A stretch of 64,000 bases of DNA from Rariloculus sp965263005. Its GTDB lineage: Bacteria; Pseudomonadota; Gammaproteobacteria; Steroidobacterales; Rariloculaceae. Below, piece after piece: positions 44,732 to 54,337 of the stretch (its first letter is position 1; every line of letters starts with the position of its first letter). The stretch spans positions 62,001 through 126,000 of the forward strand of contig NZ_OZ253579.1 in the NCBI RefSeq assembly GCF_965263005.1, in the 5' to 3' direction. The notes beneath the pieces are model-generated. The model worked only from the letters and a program-made list of their open reading frames with translations. It was not told where the DNA came from and did not search any database. The translations under genes and the position numbers were made by a program.

Positions 44732-47326
44732 TCAGGCCGCCTCTGCCGCGGCCCCGTGTGTGAACCCGAACTCCGCCGATTCGGCAGTGACACGAATCGT
44801 ATCTCCCGGCCCGAACTCGCCGTTCAGTATCCGCTGTGCGAGCGGGTTCTCAAGCTGCTGCTGTATCGCCCGCTTCAACGGCCGCACGCCGTATACGGGG
44901 TCGTAGCCTGCCTCGGCGAGCCGGTCCCGAGCTTCGGCGTCGAGCGTGAGCCCGATATCACGCTCGCCGAGCCGACGGTGCAGGTGTTCGAGCTGAATGT
45001 CCACGATCCTGCGGATGTGCTCGGCCTCAAGCGGATGGAACACGACGATATCGTCGACGCGATTGAGGAACTCGGGCCTGAAGTGCTGAGCGACGATCCC
45101 GAGCACATCGTCCTTCATATGGGCGTAGTTCTCCTCGCCGGCAAGCTCCTGGATACGCAGGCTGCCGAGGTTCGAGGTCATGACGATCACGGAGTTCCGA
45201 AAGTCCGCCGTGCGTCCGTGGCCATCGGTCAGGCGGCCGTCGTCGAGAACCTGCAACAGCACGTTGAACACGTCCGGATGGGCCTTCTCGACTTCGTCGA
45301 GCAGCACGACCGAATAGGGTTTGCGCCTCACGGCCTCGGTCAGGTAGCCGCCTTCCTCGTAGCCGACGTAGCCGGGCGGCGCGCCGACGAGCCGGGCAAC
45401 GGAGTGCTTCTCCATGAACTCCGACATATCGACCCGAACCATGGCTTCCTCGGTGTCGAACAGAAACGCGGCCAATGCCTTCGTCAGCTCCGTCTTGCCG
45501 ACGCCGGTCGGGCCGAGAAACATGAATGAGCCGTTTGGCCGGTTCGGGTCCGACAAGCCGGCGCGCGAGCGGCGGATCGCGTTCGACACGGCTTCGAGCG
45601 CTTCGGCCTGGCCCACGACGCGCTGCTCGAGGAAGCTCTCCATATTGATGAGCTTTTCCTTCTCGCTCTCGAGCATCTTCGAGACCGGAATCCCCGTCCA
45701 CTTCGAGACGACCTCGGCGACCTCCTCCTCGGTCACCTTGTTGCGCACGAGCCGGTGGGTCGCCTTGTCGCCTGCAAGCGCCTGATCGAGCTCCCGCTGC
45801 AGCTCGGGAATGCGCCCGTACTGCAGCTCCGAAAGCCGCGCGAGATCGCCGGCACGCTGCGCCTTCTCCTTCTCCTGCTCGGCCCGAACGAGTTCTTCCT
45901 TGATGTGCGCTTCGCCCTGCACGGTAGCCTTCTCGGCCTTCCAGATATCCTCGAGGTCGGCAAACTCCGCCTCGAGCTTGTCGATCTGCGCCTCGAGGTC
46001 GCCGAACCGCTTCCTGGAGGCGTCGTCGGACTCCTTTTTCAGCGCCTCGCGCTCGATCTTGAGCTGGATCAGGCGCCGCTCGAGCTTGTCCATCTCCTCG
46101 GGTTTCGAATCGATCTCCATGCGGATGCGCGACGCGGCTTCGTCGACGAGATCGATCGCCTTGTCGGGCAACTGCCGGTCGCTGATGTAGCGATGCGAGA
46201 GAACGGCCGCCGCTACGATCGCGGGATCGGTGATCTGCACCTTGTGGTGAACCTCATAGCGCTCCTTCAGGCCGCGCAGGATCGCAATCGTGTCCTCAAC
46301 CGACGGCTCGTCAACGAGTACCCTCTGGAAGCGGCGCTCAAGCGCAGCGTCCTTTTCGACGTACTTGCGATACTCATCGAGAGTCGTTGCGCCGACACAG
46401 TGCAGCTCGCCGCGCGAGAGCGCGGGCTTGAGCATGTTGCCGGCGTCCATGGCGCCCTCGGCCTTGCCGGCGCCGACCATCGTGTGCAGCTCGTCGATAA
46501 AGAGAATGATCCGGCCTTCCTGCTTCGCGAGATCGTTGAGCACGGCCTTCAGGCGCTCCTCAAACTCGCCGCGAAACTTGGCGCCGGCAATCAGCGCCCC
46601 GAGATCGAGCGCCAGGATCCGCTTCGATTTCAGGCCCTCGGGGACCTCGCCGTTGACGATTCGCTGGGCAAGCCCTTCGACGATCGCGGTCTTGCCGACA
46701 CCCGGCTCACCAATCAGCACGGGGTTGTTCTTCGTGCGGCGCTGCAGCACCTGCACGGTCCTGCGAATCTCGTCGTCACGCCCGATGACGGGATCGAGCT
46801 TGCCCTGCGCGGCCCGCTCGGTCAGGTCGATCGCGTACCTGTCAAGCGCCCGGCGCGTGTCCTCGGCGTTCGGATCCTCGACGGCCGTACCGCCGCGCAC
46901 ATCGTCTATGGCCTTTTCGATCGCACCCTTGACCGCGCCCGACTGCTCGAGCAGTGCACCCAGTTTGCCGCGCGACTGCAGGGCCGCGAGGATAAACAAC
47001 TCGCTCGAGATGTAAGCGTCGCCGCGCTGCTGTGCGAGCTTGTCGGTGACGTTGAGGAGCTTGCCGAGCTCGTTGGAGATGTGCAGATCCCCGGCTGCGC
47101 CCTCTACCGCGGGCAGCCGATCGAGCGCCTCGCCGAGCCGCGAGCGCAACAGGTTCAGGTTGACGCCGGCCTTGCTCAGCAAGCCCGGCGCCGTGCCGCC
47201 GTCCTGCTCGATCAGCGCGGCCATGAGATGAACAGGCTCGATGAACTGGTGGTCGCGGCCGACCGCGAGCGACTGCGCATCGGAGAGCGCGAGCTGAAAC
47301 TTGCTCGTCAGTTTGTCCATCCGCAT
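44732..47326 (-). CDS. clpB: ATP-dependent disaggregase ClpB
   Basis: An 864-residue ClpB that works with DnaK to rescue aggregated proteins. The N-domain begins MRMDKLTSKFQLALSDAQSL. The two ATPase rings have Walker A GEPGVGKTA near residue 207 and GPTGVGKTE near 604. Between them lies the long M-domain coiled coil (Glu/Lys-rich, residues about 400-525). Aromatic pore motifs are present, with KFRGEFEERLKAVL in ring 1 and GAPPGYVGYEEGG in ring 2. ATG 47326 matches the family start; a longer frame adds six residues. A heat-shock-type promoter lies at 47362-47390. Confidence 0.97.
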   Translation of the reverse strand: MRMDKLTSKFQLALSDAQSLAVGRDHQFIEPVHLMAALIEQDGGTAPGLLSKAGVNLNLLRSRLGEALDRLPAVEGAAGDLHISNELGKLLNVTDKLAQQRGDAYISSELFILAALQSRGKLGALLEQSGAVKGAIEKAIDDVRGGTAVEDPNAEDTRRALDRYAIDLTERAAQGKLDPVIGRDDEIRRTVQVLQRRTKNNPVLIGEPGVGKTAIVEGLAQRIVNGEVPEGLKSKRILALDLGALIAGAKFRGEFEERLKAVLNDLAKQEGRIILFIDELHTMVGAGKAEGAMDAGNMLKPALSRGELHCVGATTLDEYRKYVEKDAALERRFQRVLVDEPSVEDTIAILRGLKERYEVHHKVQITDPAIVAAAVLSHRYISDRQLPDKAIDLVDEAASRIRMEIDSKPEEMDKLERRLIQLKIEREALKKESDDASRKRFGDLEAQIDKLEAEFADLEDIWKAEKATVQGEAHIKEELVRAEQEKEKAQRAGDLARLSELQYGRIPELQRELDQALAGDKATHRLVRNKVTEEEVAEVVSKWTGIPVSKMLESEKEKLINMESFLEQRVVGQAEALEAVSNAIRRSRAGLSDPNRPNGSFMFLGPTGVGKTELTKALAAFLFDTEEAMVRVDMSEFMEKHSVARLVGAPPGYVGYEEGGYLTEAVRRKPYSVVLLDEVEKAHPDVFNVLLQVLDDGRLTDGHGRTADFRNSVIVMTSNLGSLRIQELAGEENYAHMKDDVLGIVAQHFRPEFLNRVDDIVVFHPLEAEHIRRIVDIQLEHLHRRLGERDIGLTLDAEARDRLAEAGYDPVYGVRPLKRAIQQQLENPLAQRILNGEFGPGDTIRVTAESAEFGFTHGAAAEAA

Positions 47327-47361
47327 GAACGCGAATCCTCGCAACGACCGGATCGGCTATT

Positions 47362-47390
47362 ACATGAGGTCTGGCGCAACGATTATCAAC
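47362..47390 (-). promoter_or_regulatory. Heat-shock (sigma-32-type) promoter of clpB
   Basis: On the minus strand GTTGATA (47390-47384), a 14-base spacer and CCTCATGT (47369-47362) fit the heat-shock consensus CTTGAAA-N13-15-CCCCATNT (five of seven and six to seven of eight positions). It lies 36 bases before the clpB ATG. clpB is a classical heat-shock gene, which supports the call. Confidence 0.7.
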
Positions 47391-47422
47391 CGGCCCGGGG
47401 ACGGCTTCGTGCAGGCTCGCCG

Positions 47423-48157
47423 TCAATCGCCGAGCCAGATCAGGCTCGCCATCCGCCCGCAAGGCGCTTCACGCCGATGCGAGAAGAACTGCTCGGGCTC
47501 ACTGTAAGTGCACGATCCACCACCGTAGATCGCGGCCACGCCGAGCCGCGTCAAACGCATGCGCGCAAGCGCATAGAGATCGGCCTGCCATCGGCCGCGC
47601 TCGTTCGGGTGGAAGGCCGAGGCCGCCCCGGCGCCGGAGTCGACAAAGGCCGCGCGCACGTCGTCTCCGACCTCGTAAGCCCGAGGCCCGATCGCAGGCC
47701 CGAGCCATACGAGAAGTTCCGCGGGCGGCGTCCCCATCGCCGCGACGACGGCCTCGAGAACCCCGCAGGCCAGGCCTCGCCAGCCGGCGTGCGCGATGCC
47801 TACCCGGTTCCCCGTCCGGTCGGCAAGCAACACGGGCAGGCAATCGGCTGTGAGCACGGCGCAGACGACGCCGGCCCGACCCGACACAGCGCCGTCGGCC
47901 GGTCCCGACCATGGCTCGTCGAGATCGACGACCCGGCTGCCATGCACCTGTGTGAGCCAGTTCGGCTTGCTCGGAAGCCGCAGCGAAGCGGCCAGGCGGC
48001 GGCGATTTTCTGCAACGGCGTGCGGCTCGTCGCCGACGTGCGCTGCGAGATTCAACGTCGAGTAAAGCGCCGCGCTGACACCGCCGACGCGCCCGCTGAC
48101 CCAGGCGTGTACGCACGAGGGCGCCGGCCAGCTCGCCTCCTGTGCAAGGGCGCTCAC
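47423..48157 (-). CDS. pgeF: PgeF/YfiH multicopper-oxidase-like purine nucleoside phosphorylase
   Basis: A 244-residue member of the YfiH/DUF152 family, linked to purine nucleoside metabolism and peptidoglycan editing. Metal and active-site patterns are visible: TQVHGSRV near residue 70, CAVLTADCLPVLLAD with HAGWRGLACG near 125-130, WLGPAIGPRAYEVG and FFSHRREAPCGRMA near the end. The GTG start at 48157 overlaps the rluD stop by four bases (GTGA), so the two are translationally coupled. It lies 96 bases upstream of clpB. Confidence 0.92.
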   Translation of the reverse strand: MSALAQEASWPAPSCVHAWVSGRVGGVSAALYSTLNLAAHVGDEPHAVAENRRRLAASLRLPSKPNWLTQVHGSRVVDLDEPWSGPADGAVSGRAGVVCAVLTADCLPVLLADRTGNRVGIAHAGWRGLACGVLEAVVAAMGTPPAELLVWLGPAIGPRAYEVGDDVRAAFVDSGAGAASAFHPNERGRWQADLYALARMRLTRLGVAAIYGGGSCTYSEPEQFFSHRREAPCGRMASLIWLGD

Positions 48158-49116
48158 CGGAGCTGCTTCACCGCTCTGTCCGCGCGCAACACCGCAAGCA
48201 GTTCCAGCATATCCGCAGGCAGCTCGCTCTCGAACGAGAGCAGCCTGCCATCGGCGGGATGCGCAAGACTCAGCCGCGCGGCGTGCAGCGCCTGGCGCGG
48301 AAACGCCTCGAGTGACGCGCGCAGCGCCTCGCTCGGCGCGCGCGGAAACCGGGGCCTTCCCCCGTACACACGATCGCCGACCAACGGTGCGCGAATGTGT
48401 GCCATGTGGACGCGGATCTGGTGCGTGCGCCCGGTATCGAGCCTGACCTCGACGTGAGTGTGCGCCCGGAAGCGCTCGAGCACTCGATAGCTCGTGCGTG
48501 CCGGCCGGCCTCGCTCACGCACGGCCATCTTCGTCCTGTCGCGCGGATGGCGGTCGAGTGGCGCGTCGATTGTGCCGCCGCCGCTGAGCACGCCTTGACT
48601 GACAGCTTCGTAGACACGGCCCATGCGGCGCGCTTCGAGCTGCGCGACGAGCGACTTATGCGCCGACAAGGTGCGTGCTACGACGAGCAAGCCGCTCGTG
48701 TCCTTGTCGAGCCGGTGCACGAGACCTGCGCGCGAAATGGCCGCGAGCGCCGGGTCCAGGCTCAGCAAAGCGTTCTGCAGCGTGCCCGACGCATTGCCCG
48801 CGCCCGGATGCACAACGAGGCCGGCAGGCTTGTCGATGACGAAGATCTGATCGTCCCGCCAGACGATCTCAAGGGCAATGGGCTCGGGGCCAACCTCGGC
48901 GAGCGGCTCAAGCTCGGTCTCCAATACAAGTTTCTCGCCCCCGTGCAGCCGCGACTTCGGTTGCGCGCTCGTACCGTCAACCGTCAAACGGCCATCGTCT
49001 ATCCAAGTTTTCAACCGGCTGCGCGAAAACTCCGACATGAGCTTCGCGGCTACCTGATCGAGCCGCTTGCCCGCGAAATCATCCGGGACCAAAACCTTTC
49101 TAGAAATCCTCTCCAT
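48154..49116 (-). CDS. rluD: 23S rRNA pseudouridine(1911/1915/1917) synthase RluD
   Basis: A 320-residue RluA/RluD-family enzyme. An S4 RNA-binding domain (residues 15-60, GKRLDQVAAKLMSEFSRSRL, LTVDG) comes first, then the catalytic motif AGLVHRLDKDTSGLLVVART with its aspartate, near residue 132, and the closing ALHAARLSLAHPADGRL. RluD modifies helix 69 of 23S rRNA. It is divergent from bamD and leads the rluD-pgeF pair, the same trio arrangement as in E. coli and many relatives. Confidence 0.95.
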   Translation of the reverse strand: MERISRKVLVPDDFAGKRLDQVAAKLMSEFSRSRLKTWIDDGRLTVDGTSAQPKSRLHGGEKLVLETELEPLAEVGPEPIALEIVWRDDQIFVIDKPAGLVVHPGAGNASGTLQNALLSLDPALAAISRAGLVHRLDKDTSGLLVVARTLSAHKSLVAQLEARRMGRVYEAVSQGVLSGGGTIDAPLDRHPRDRTKMAVRERGRPARTSYRVLERFRAHTHVEVRLDTGRTHQIRVHMAHIRAPLVGDRVYGGRPRFPRAPSEALRASLEAFPRQALHAARLSLAHPADGRLLSFESELPADMLELLAVLRADRAVKQLR

Positions 49117-49172
49117 CCCTCGGAAACCGACCGCGCCGAAACTTTCCGCTATACTTCGGCGTCGAATTGCTC

Positions 49173-49946
49173 ATGGACTGGCGCGTGTTGAAGATTATCA
49201 AACTCCTGGCGTGCGCCGCTTGCGCGGTGGCGCTGCTTACTGGATGCGGACGCCGCGACGATATCATCCAGGACTTCGGGCCCGAGGGATTTTACGATCG
49301 GGGATTCGAGGCCATGGATTCCGGCAATTACATCGGCGCGATCGCTTATTTTCAACAGCTCGAAGCACGTTACCCCTTCAGCAACCTTACCCGGCAGGCC
49401 CAGCTCGACCTGATCTATCTCTATGATCGCAGCAGGCAACCCGAGGCCGCGATCGACGCTGCCGAGGAGTTCGAGCGCGAGAACCCGACGCACCCCCGCG
49501 TCGACTATTGCATCTATATGAAAGGCCGCGTGTACTTCGACCAGTCGCCCAACATCCTCGAGCGGGTATTCAATGTCGACATGTCGGTCAGGCCGCCGAA
49601 AGACACTTTGGCTTCGTTCGCGGCGTTCCAGGAGCTGCTCAGGCGCTTCCCTGACAGCCGCTACGCCGACGACGCCCGCCAGCGCATGGTGTATCTGAGA
49701 AACCGTCTCACAGCGTATGAGAATCACGTCGCGAGATACTACCTGCAGCGCGGCGCCCATGTCGCGGCAATCAACCGCACGATGTACGCGCTCGAGCATT
49801 ACCCGGGCTCGCCCGGGCTTGTGGACACGCTCGCGCTCATGATCGAAGCGTACGATCAGCTCGGCATGGTGGATCTCGCTGTCGATGCCGAGCGCGTGCT
49901 CATGGAAACGTTCGGGGAGCCGGCGCAACCGATCAGACTCGAATGA
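49173..49946 (+). CDS. bamD: Outer membrane protein assembly factor BamD (ComL-like lipoprotein)
   Basis: A 257-residue lipoprotein of the BAM complex, which inserts barrels into the outer membrane. The signal ends with LLTGC (lipobox), followed by TPR-type repeats: FYDRGFEAMDSGNYIGAIAY, RYPFSNLTRQAQLDLIYLYD, YMKGRVYFDQSPN, FPDSRYADDARQRMVYLRN and AHVAAINRTMYALEHYPGS. The ATG at 49173 is used; an in-frame TTG at 49167 could serve. It is divergent from rluD, with 56 bases between them for two promoters, and converges on nadE. Confidence 0.93.
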   Translation: MDWRVLKIIKLLACAACAVALLTGCGRRDDIIQDFGPEGFYDRGFEAMDSGNYIGAIAYFQQLEARYPFSNLTRQAQLDLIYLYDRSRQPEAAIDAAEEFERENPTHPRVDYCIYMKGRVYFDQSPNILERVFNVDMSVRPPKDTLASFAAFQELLRRFPDSRYADDARQRMVYLRNRLTAYENHVARYYLQRGAHVAAINRTMYALEHYPGSPGLVDTLALMIEAYDQLGMVDLAVDAERVLMETFGEPAQPIRLE

Positions 49947-49956
49947 CGCGCGGCCT

Positions 49957-51591
49957 TCAATACCCCGATGTGATCGGGTAACGCCAGTCCCGGCCAAAGG
50001 CGCGGCTGCTTATTCTCACGCCGGGCGGCGCCTGGCGCCGCTTGTACTCGTTTCGCTTGACCATCTGCAACACCTCGACGACGGTAGCTCTATCGAAGCC
50101 GAGCGCGGTGATCTGATCGACCGAGTTGTCGTGCTCGATGAACGACTCGAGAATCGGATCGAGCACTTCATATGGCGGCAGCGAATCGCTGTCCTTCTGA
50201 TCCGGCGCGAGCTCGGCGCTCGGCGCACGATCCATGACGCTCTCGGGTATCAACGCCGACCGGGAGTTACGGTGACGGGCCAGGGCGTAGACCATCGTCT
50301 TGCTGCAATCCTTGAGCGGCGCGAAGCCGCCTGCCATGTCGCCGTAGAGCGTCGCGTACCCGACGGCCATCTCGCTCTTGTTCCCCGTGGACAGCAGCAT
50401 CTCACCGAGTTTGTTTGAGATCGCCATCAGCAACAATCCTCTGCAGCGAGCCTGTATGTTTTCCTCGGTGGTATCGGGCCTGCGGCCGGCGAAGGTATCT
50501 TGCAGCACGTTGACGGCAGCATCGAAGATCGGCCCGATCGGCAGCGTCTCATAACGCACCGCGCAGCGCTTCGTCTGCTCGGCCGCGGCCTCGAGACTCA
50601 TGCGCGAGGTGAAGCGCGACGGCATCATCACCGCGTGGACGCGCTCGGCACCGAGCGCGTCCACGGCGATGCACAGCGTCAGCGCCGAATCGATACCGCC
50701 CGACAAGCCGAGCACGACGCCGGGAAACCCGTTCTTGTCGACATAGTCGCGCGTGCCGTGAACGAGCGCGGCATAGACGCTCTCGACGACCGGCAACTGC
50801 GGCGCGATGGCCTGAGGCTCTACGACGGGCGGGCCGTTGCCCGTCTTGACTTCGACCACGTGGATGCCAGCCTCGAAACTCGGCGCCCGAAAGACGACCG
50901 TGCCACTGGCGTCGACGGCGAACGAGCCGCCATCGAACACGAGCTCGTCCTGGGCGCCAACCATGTTCAGATAGATCAGCGGAACGGCATTCTCGCGGGC
51001 GCGCTCGGCGACTATCCGCTCGCGCTCCGCGGCCTGGTTCATATGGTACGGAGAGCCGTTTATCACGAGGATGATCTCGGCACCAGCCTGCCGGCAAGCC
51101 CGGCACGGCGCCGGCGTCCAGGCGTCCTCGCAGATGATCACACCGAATCGGCAGCCGCCAAGCTCGACCGCGGTTGGGCGCGTGCCGGCTTCGAAGTAGC
51201 GCTTTTCGTCGAATACGGCGTAATTCGGCAAGGTGCACTTGCGATGCTTTGCGAGAATCTCGCCGTCGCAGAGCATTGCCGCGCTGTTGTAGATGGCTTC
51301 GCCTGCATATTCGGGGTAACCAAGACACATCGCGATCCCCGAAACGCCTCCGAGCACGCGCCTGAGCGCCGCCTCGATGCGATCCTGCAATCCGCGATGA
51401 AGCAGCAGATCCTCGGGCGGATACCCGCACAGGATCAACTCGGGGTAGAGCACGAGCTCGCAGCCAAGGCGGTCGCGCGCATGCTCGGCCGCGTCAAGCA
51501 CGCTTTGGGTATTTGCGTCAATCGCGCCGACGCGGGTATTGATCTGGGCGAGCGCGATCCTCACCCTAGGAGCCTGCGCCAAAAGCCCCAC
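49957..51591 (-). CDS. nadE: NAD(+) synthase, glutamine-dependent
   Basis: A 544-residue fusion of an N-terminal nitrilase-type glutaminase and a C-terminal NAD synthetase. The glutaminase triad is visible in YPELILCGYPPEDLLL (Glu), AKHRKCTLPNY (Lys) and VIICEDAWTP (Cys). The synthetase PP-loop is GLSGGIDSALTL near residue 292. This form uses glutamine as nitrogen donor for the last step of NAD synthesis. It starts at GTG 51591 (a GTG nine codons in, before RIALAQIN, is also possible) and lies 30 bases after sucD. It converges with bamD, with only 10 bases between the stops. Confidence 0.93.
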   Translation of the reverse strand: MGLLAQAPRVRIALAQINTRVGAIDANTQSVLDAAEHARDRLGCELVLYPELILCGYPPEDLLLHRGLQDRIEAALRRVLGGVSGIAMCLGYPEYAGEAIYNSAAMLCDGEILAKHRKCTLPNYAVFDEKRYFEAGTRPTAVELGGCRFGVIICEDAWTPAPCRACRQAGAEIILVINGSPYHMNQAAERERIVAERARENAVPLIYLNMVGAQDELVFDGGSFAVDASGTVVFRAPSFEAGIHVVEVKTGNGPPVVEPQAIAPQLPVVESVYAALVHGTRDYVDKNGFPGVVLGLSGGIDSALTLCIAVDALGAERVHAVMMPSRFTSRMSLEAAAEQTKRCAVRYETLPIGPIFDAAVNVLQDTFAGRRPDTTEENIQARCRGLLLMAISNKLGEMLLSTGNKSEMAVGYATLYGDMAGGFAPLKDCSKTMVYALARHRNSRSALIPESVMDRAPSAELAPDQKDSDSLPPYEVLDPILESFIEHDNSVDQITALGFDRATVVEVLQMVKRNEYKRRQAPPGVRISSRAFGRDWRYPITSGY

Positions 51592-51621
51592 TGGATTCGA
51601 CCGGCGATGCCTCGCGCCATG

Positions 51622-52539
51622 TCAGGCGGGCACCTCGCCAGTCTCTGCGCCGCGCGGGGTTTTGCCACGGGCTGCCAGCGCCTTGGCCATCTCTTCGCCG
51701 AGATCGGCAAGTGAGCGTACCGTCGTCACGCCGGCTTCTTCGAGGGCCGCGTATTTCGCCTCGGCCGTGCCCTCGCCGCCCGCAATGATCGCGCCGGCGT
51801 GACCCATGCGCTTGCCCGGTGGCGCCGTGACCCCAGCGATGTATGCGACGACGGGCTTGGAGACGCGAACGGCAATGAACTCGGCCGCGGCTTCCTCGTC
51901 CGCGCCGCCGATCTCGCCGACCATGATGATCCCGAGGGTTGCGGGATCGGCCTCGAAGAGCGCAAGGCAATCGATGAAGTTCACACCGCGAACCGGATCG
52001 CCGCCGATACCGACGCAGGTCGTCTGGCCCAGTCCGCGGCTCGTCGTCTGATGCACGGCCTCGTAGGTCAAGGTGCCCGACCGCGACACGATGCCGATGC
52101 TTCCCGGTTGGTGAATCGCACCCGGCATGATGCCGATCTTGCAGGCGCCCGGTGTGATGACGCCGGGACAGTTCGGACCGATCAGCCGGCAGTCGTAGTC
52201 GGCGAGCACGGCCTTGACGCGCACCATGTCGAGAACAGGCACGCCTTCCGTGATGCAGACGACTATCTCGATGCCGGCATCGGCCGCCTCGAGTATCGCG
52301 TCGGCTGCGAACGGCGCTGGCACGTACACCATGCTGACCGTCGCTCCCGTCTCCCGCCTGGCTTCCACGACCGTATCGTAGACGGGCAGATCGAGCTGGG
52401 TCTCACCGCCGCGGCCCGGTGTGACCCCGGCGACGACCCGCGTTCCGTAGGCGAGGCACTCGGCCGTGTGAAAGCGGCCTTGCCGCCCGGTCAGGCCCTG
52501 GCTGATCACCGTGGTTTCGGCGTCGACGAGGATGCTCAT
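51622..52539 (-). CDS. sucD: Succinyl-CoA synthetase alpha subunit
   Basis: A 305-residue alpha subunit of the TCA-cycle enzyme that makes ATP or GTP from succinyl-CoA. It has the CoA-binding domain (QGLTGRQGRFHTAECLAYGT), the VCITEGVPV segment, LIGPNCPGVITPG and the phosphohistidine in MGHAGAIIAGGEGTA near residue 245. Its ATG overlaps the sucC stop by four bases, so both are translated together. The C-terminus is longer than E. coli's 289 residues by about 15, rich in Arg/Gly. Confidence 0.95.
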   Translation of the reverse strand: MSILVDAETTVISQGLTGRQGRFHTAECLAYGTRVVAGVTPGRGGETQLDLPVYDTVVEARRETGATVSMVYVPAPFAADAILEAADAGIEIVVCITEGVPVLDMVRVKAVLADYDCRLIGPNCPGVITPGACKIGIMPGAIHQPGSIGIVSRSGTLTYEAVHQTTSRGLGQTTCVGIGGDPVRGVNFIDCLALFEADPATLGIIMVGEIGGADEEAAAEFIAVRVSKPVVAYIAGVTAPPGKRMGHAGAIIAGGEGTAEAKYAALEEAGVTTVRSLADLGEEMAKALAARGKTPRGAETGEVPA

Positions 52540-53738
52540 GCGACCCGCTCCGCCGCATCGATCGCCCTGGTCGCTGCATCTGTCAATCCCGACGCGACGA
52601 TGATGTCCAAACCGCTGTTCGCGAGCAGTTCCATCCCCTCCTCGGCGTTGGTGCCCGCGAGTCGAACGACGACCGGCAGGTCGACGCGCGTCTTGCGGAT
52701 CCCCGAGATCACGCCCTCGGCGATCAGATCGCAGCGGACGATGCCGCCGAAGATATTGACGAGGATCGTCTTTACTCGCTTGTTGGTCAAAATGATATTG
52801 AAAGCCTCCGCGACGTGACCGGCCGTCGCGCCGCCGCCAACATCGAGGAAATTCGCAGGCTCGCCGCCGTGCAGCTTGATCAGATCCATCGTCGCCATCG
52901 CGAGCCCCGCGCCGTTGACGAGACAGGCGATGTTTCCGTCCAGCGACACATAGCTCAGATCGTGCTCTCGGGCGCGCCGCTCCTTGTCGTCCTCCTGGGC
53001 CGGGTCGCGCAGCGCGGCGAGCTTCCGCTGCCGAAACAACGCGTTGTCCTCGACGTTGATCTTCGCGTCGAGCGCGACGATCTCGCCCGTTGTCGTCACG
53101 ATCAGCGGATTGATCTCGACGAGACTCGCGTCACACTCGTGAACGAGCCTGACGAGATTGTTCAGAATTCGACCGAGCGCCGCGCTCTGCGAAGGATCGA
53201 CCCCCAGTCCGAAACCGATCCGGCGGGCCTGGTGGTCGAGCAGACCCACGGCCGGGTGCAGCGTCATGGTGAATATCTTCTCCGGAGTCGTTCTCGCGAC
53301 CTCCTCGATATCCATTCCCCCGGCAGCCGAGGCGACGATCGCGACGCGCTCGGCGCCGCGGTCGACGACGAGGCTCAGGTAGAGTTCGCGATCGATGTCC
53401 GAGCCGCCCTCGACATAGACTCTATCGATGGGCAGACCGTCGGCACCGCTTTGATGCGTCACGAGACGCTTGCCAAGCAACTCGGTCGCGTACGCTTCGA
53501 CCTCGTCGAGCGACCGCGCGAGTTTCACGCCGCCGGCCTTGCCTCTGCCGCCGGCGTGCACCTGCGCCTTGACGACCCACAGGCTCCCGCCGAGCGCTTC
53601 GGCGGCCGACAGCGCCTCGGCCGGCGTCACCGCGACCCGGCCTTCCGGAACCGGAATACCGTATTCGCGGAACAGCACCTTGGATTGATACTCGTGGAGA
53701 TTCAGCGCCGATTCCTTGGGCTGGAAATGAAGCCGCAC
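52536..53738 (-). CDS. sucC: Succinyl-CoA synthetase beta subunit (ADP-forming)
   Basis: The beta subunit with the ATP-grasp fold (KAQVHAGGRGKAGGVKLARS near residue 50; nucleotide-binding VEINPLIVTTTGEIVALDAK near 200; FLDVGGGATAGHVAEAFNII). The first in-frame start is GTG 53738, giving 400 residues. The family start NLHEYQSK lies 12 codons later, where CTG (53705) follows AAGGAA at 7 bases; that start would give 389 residues, nearly the E. coli length of 388. GTG 53738 has only a weak GGAG. I keep the GTG but flag the CTG. It overlaps sucD. Confidence 0.93.
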   Translation of the reverse strand: MRLHFQPKESALNLHEYQSKVLFREYGIPVPEGRVAVTPAEALSAAEALGGSLWVVKAQVHAGGRGKAGGVKLARSLDEVEAYATELLGKRLVTHQSGADGLPIDRVYVEGGSDIDRELYLSLVVDRGAERVAIVASAAGGMDIEEVARTTPEKIFTMTLHPAVGLLDHQARRIGFGLGVDPSQSAALGRILNNLVRLVHECDASLVEINPLIVTTTGEIVALDAKINVEDNALFRQRKLAALRDPAQEDDKERRAREHDLSYVSLDGNIACLVNGAGLAMATMDLIKLHGGEPANFLDVGGGATAGHVAEAFNIILTNKRVKTILVNIFGGIVRCDLIAEGVISGIRKTRVDLPVVVRLAGTNAEEGMELLANSGLDIIVASGLTDAATRAIDAAERVA

Positions 53739-54337
53739 TATTCTCCACGAAACGGATCGGTTTCGTAAAGGAGCGCGACGATCGTTGTCGCGCTCCGGCG
53801 GGCAGCAACGTTGCCACCGAATGACCGGTCACTTTCCCGTGGAACGGCAGCTAACTTTGGCTGGAACAGGCAAAGGGTATCGGTAGAGCGCTCTCAGGTC
53901 CAAGTGGGCCCACGAGCCTCACATTTCGGCTACGGCCTGCAATGCTCCGGTGACAGGTCGGAAACGCACCTGCATTGCCGGGTGTTGGCAGTCAGCATTG
54001 CCATTGACTGGCGCGTTTGAATGGCAGGAAAGCGGGCCCTGCCGGAACGCGCGCGGCTTTACCGTGAGCGGCCTCGCATCGAGAATCACAGGATGGACCG
54101 AGGCAGACGACAATTTCCGCCGGAATGCTGCTCATATTCGGCTTATCTCCGACACCGTGATACGGCAATATGTCGGCCATAGTCTTGAAGAAGCGCTCGG
54201 CACGACCGTGCACCTCGGCCTGCAGGGCGTTTAGCCGTGGCTGCAATCGCGCTGACGCAGCGTGTGCCGTTGGCAGCCGTCAGACGCTTTCCGTCATGGA
54301 TAGCGATATCGAAGACCATACGGAGGAGGTCGTTGAA
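53739..54337. other. Intergenic stretch between sucC and pilA
   Basis: About 600 bases between divergent genes. It holds the pilA leader with a very strong GGAGGAGG site, and presumably the promoters of sucCD and pilA. A sigma-54-like candidate near 54198 has the wrong spacing and was rejected. No gene is convincing. Confidence 0.55.

Noticed and set aside
54198..54212. Sigma-54-like site CGGCACGACCGTGCA upstream of pilA
   Set aside because: The GG-to-GC distance is 11 rather than the required 12 bases and the first base is C.
54170..54246. Transposase-like fragment on the minus strand (GRAERFFKTMADI, IS481-like)
   Set aside because: The similarity is about a dozen residues; the rest of the frame shows none, and no terminal repeats are seen.
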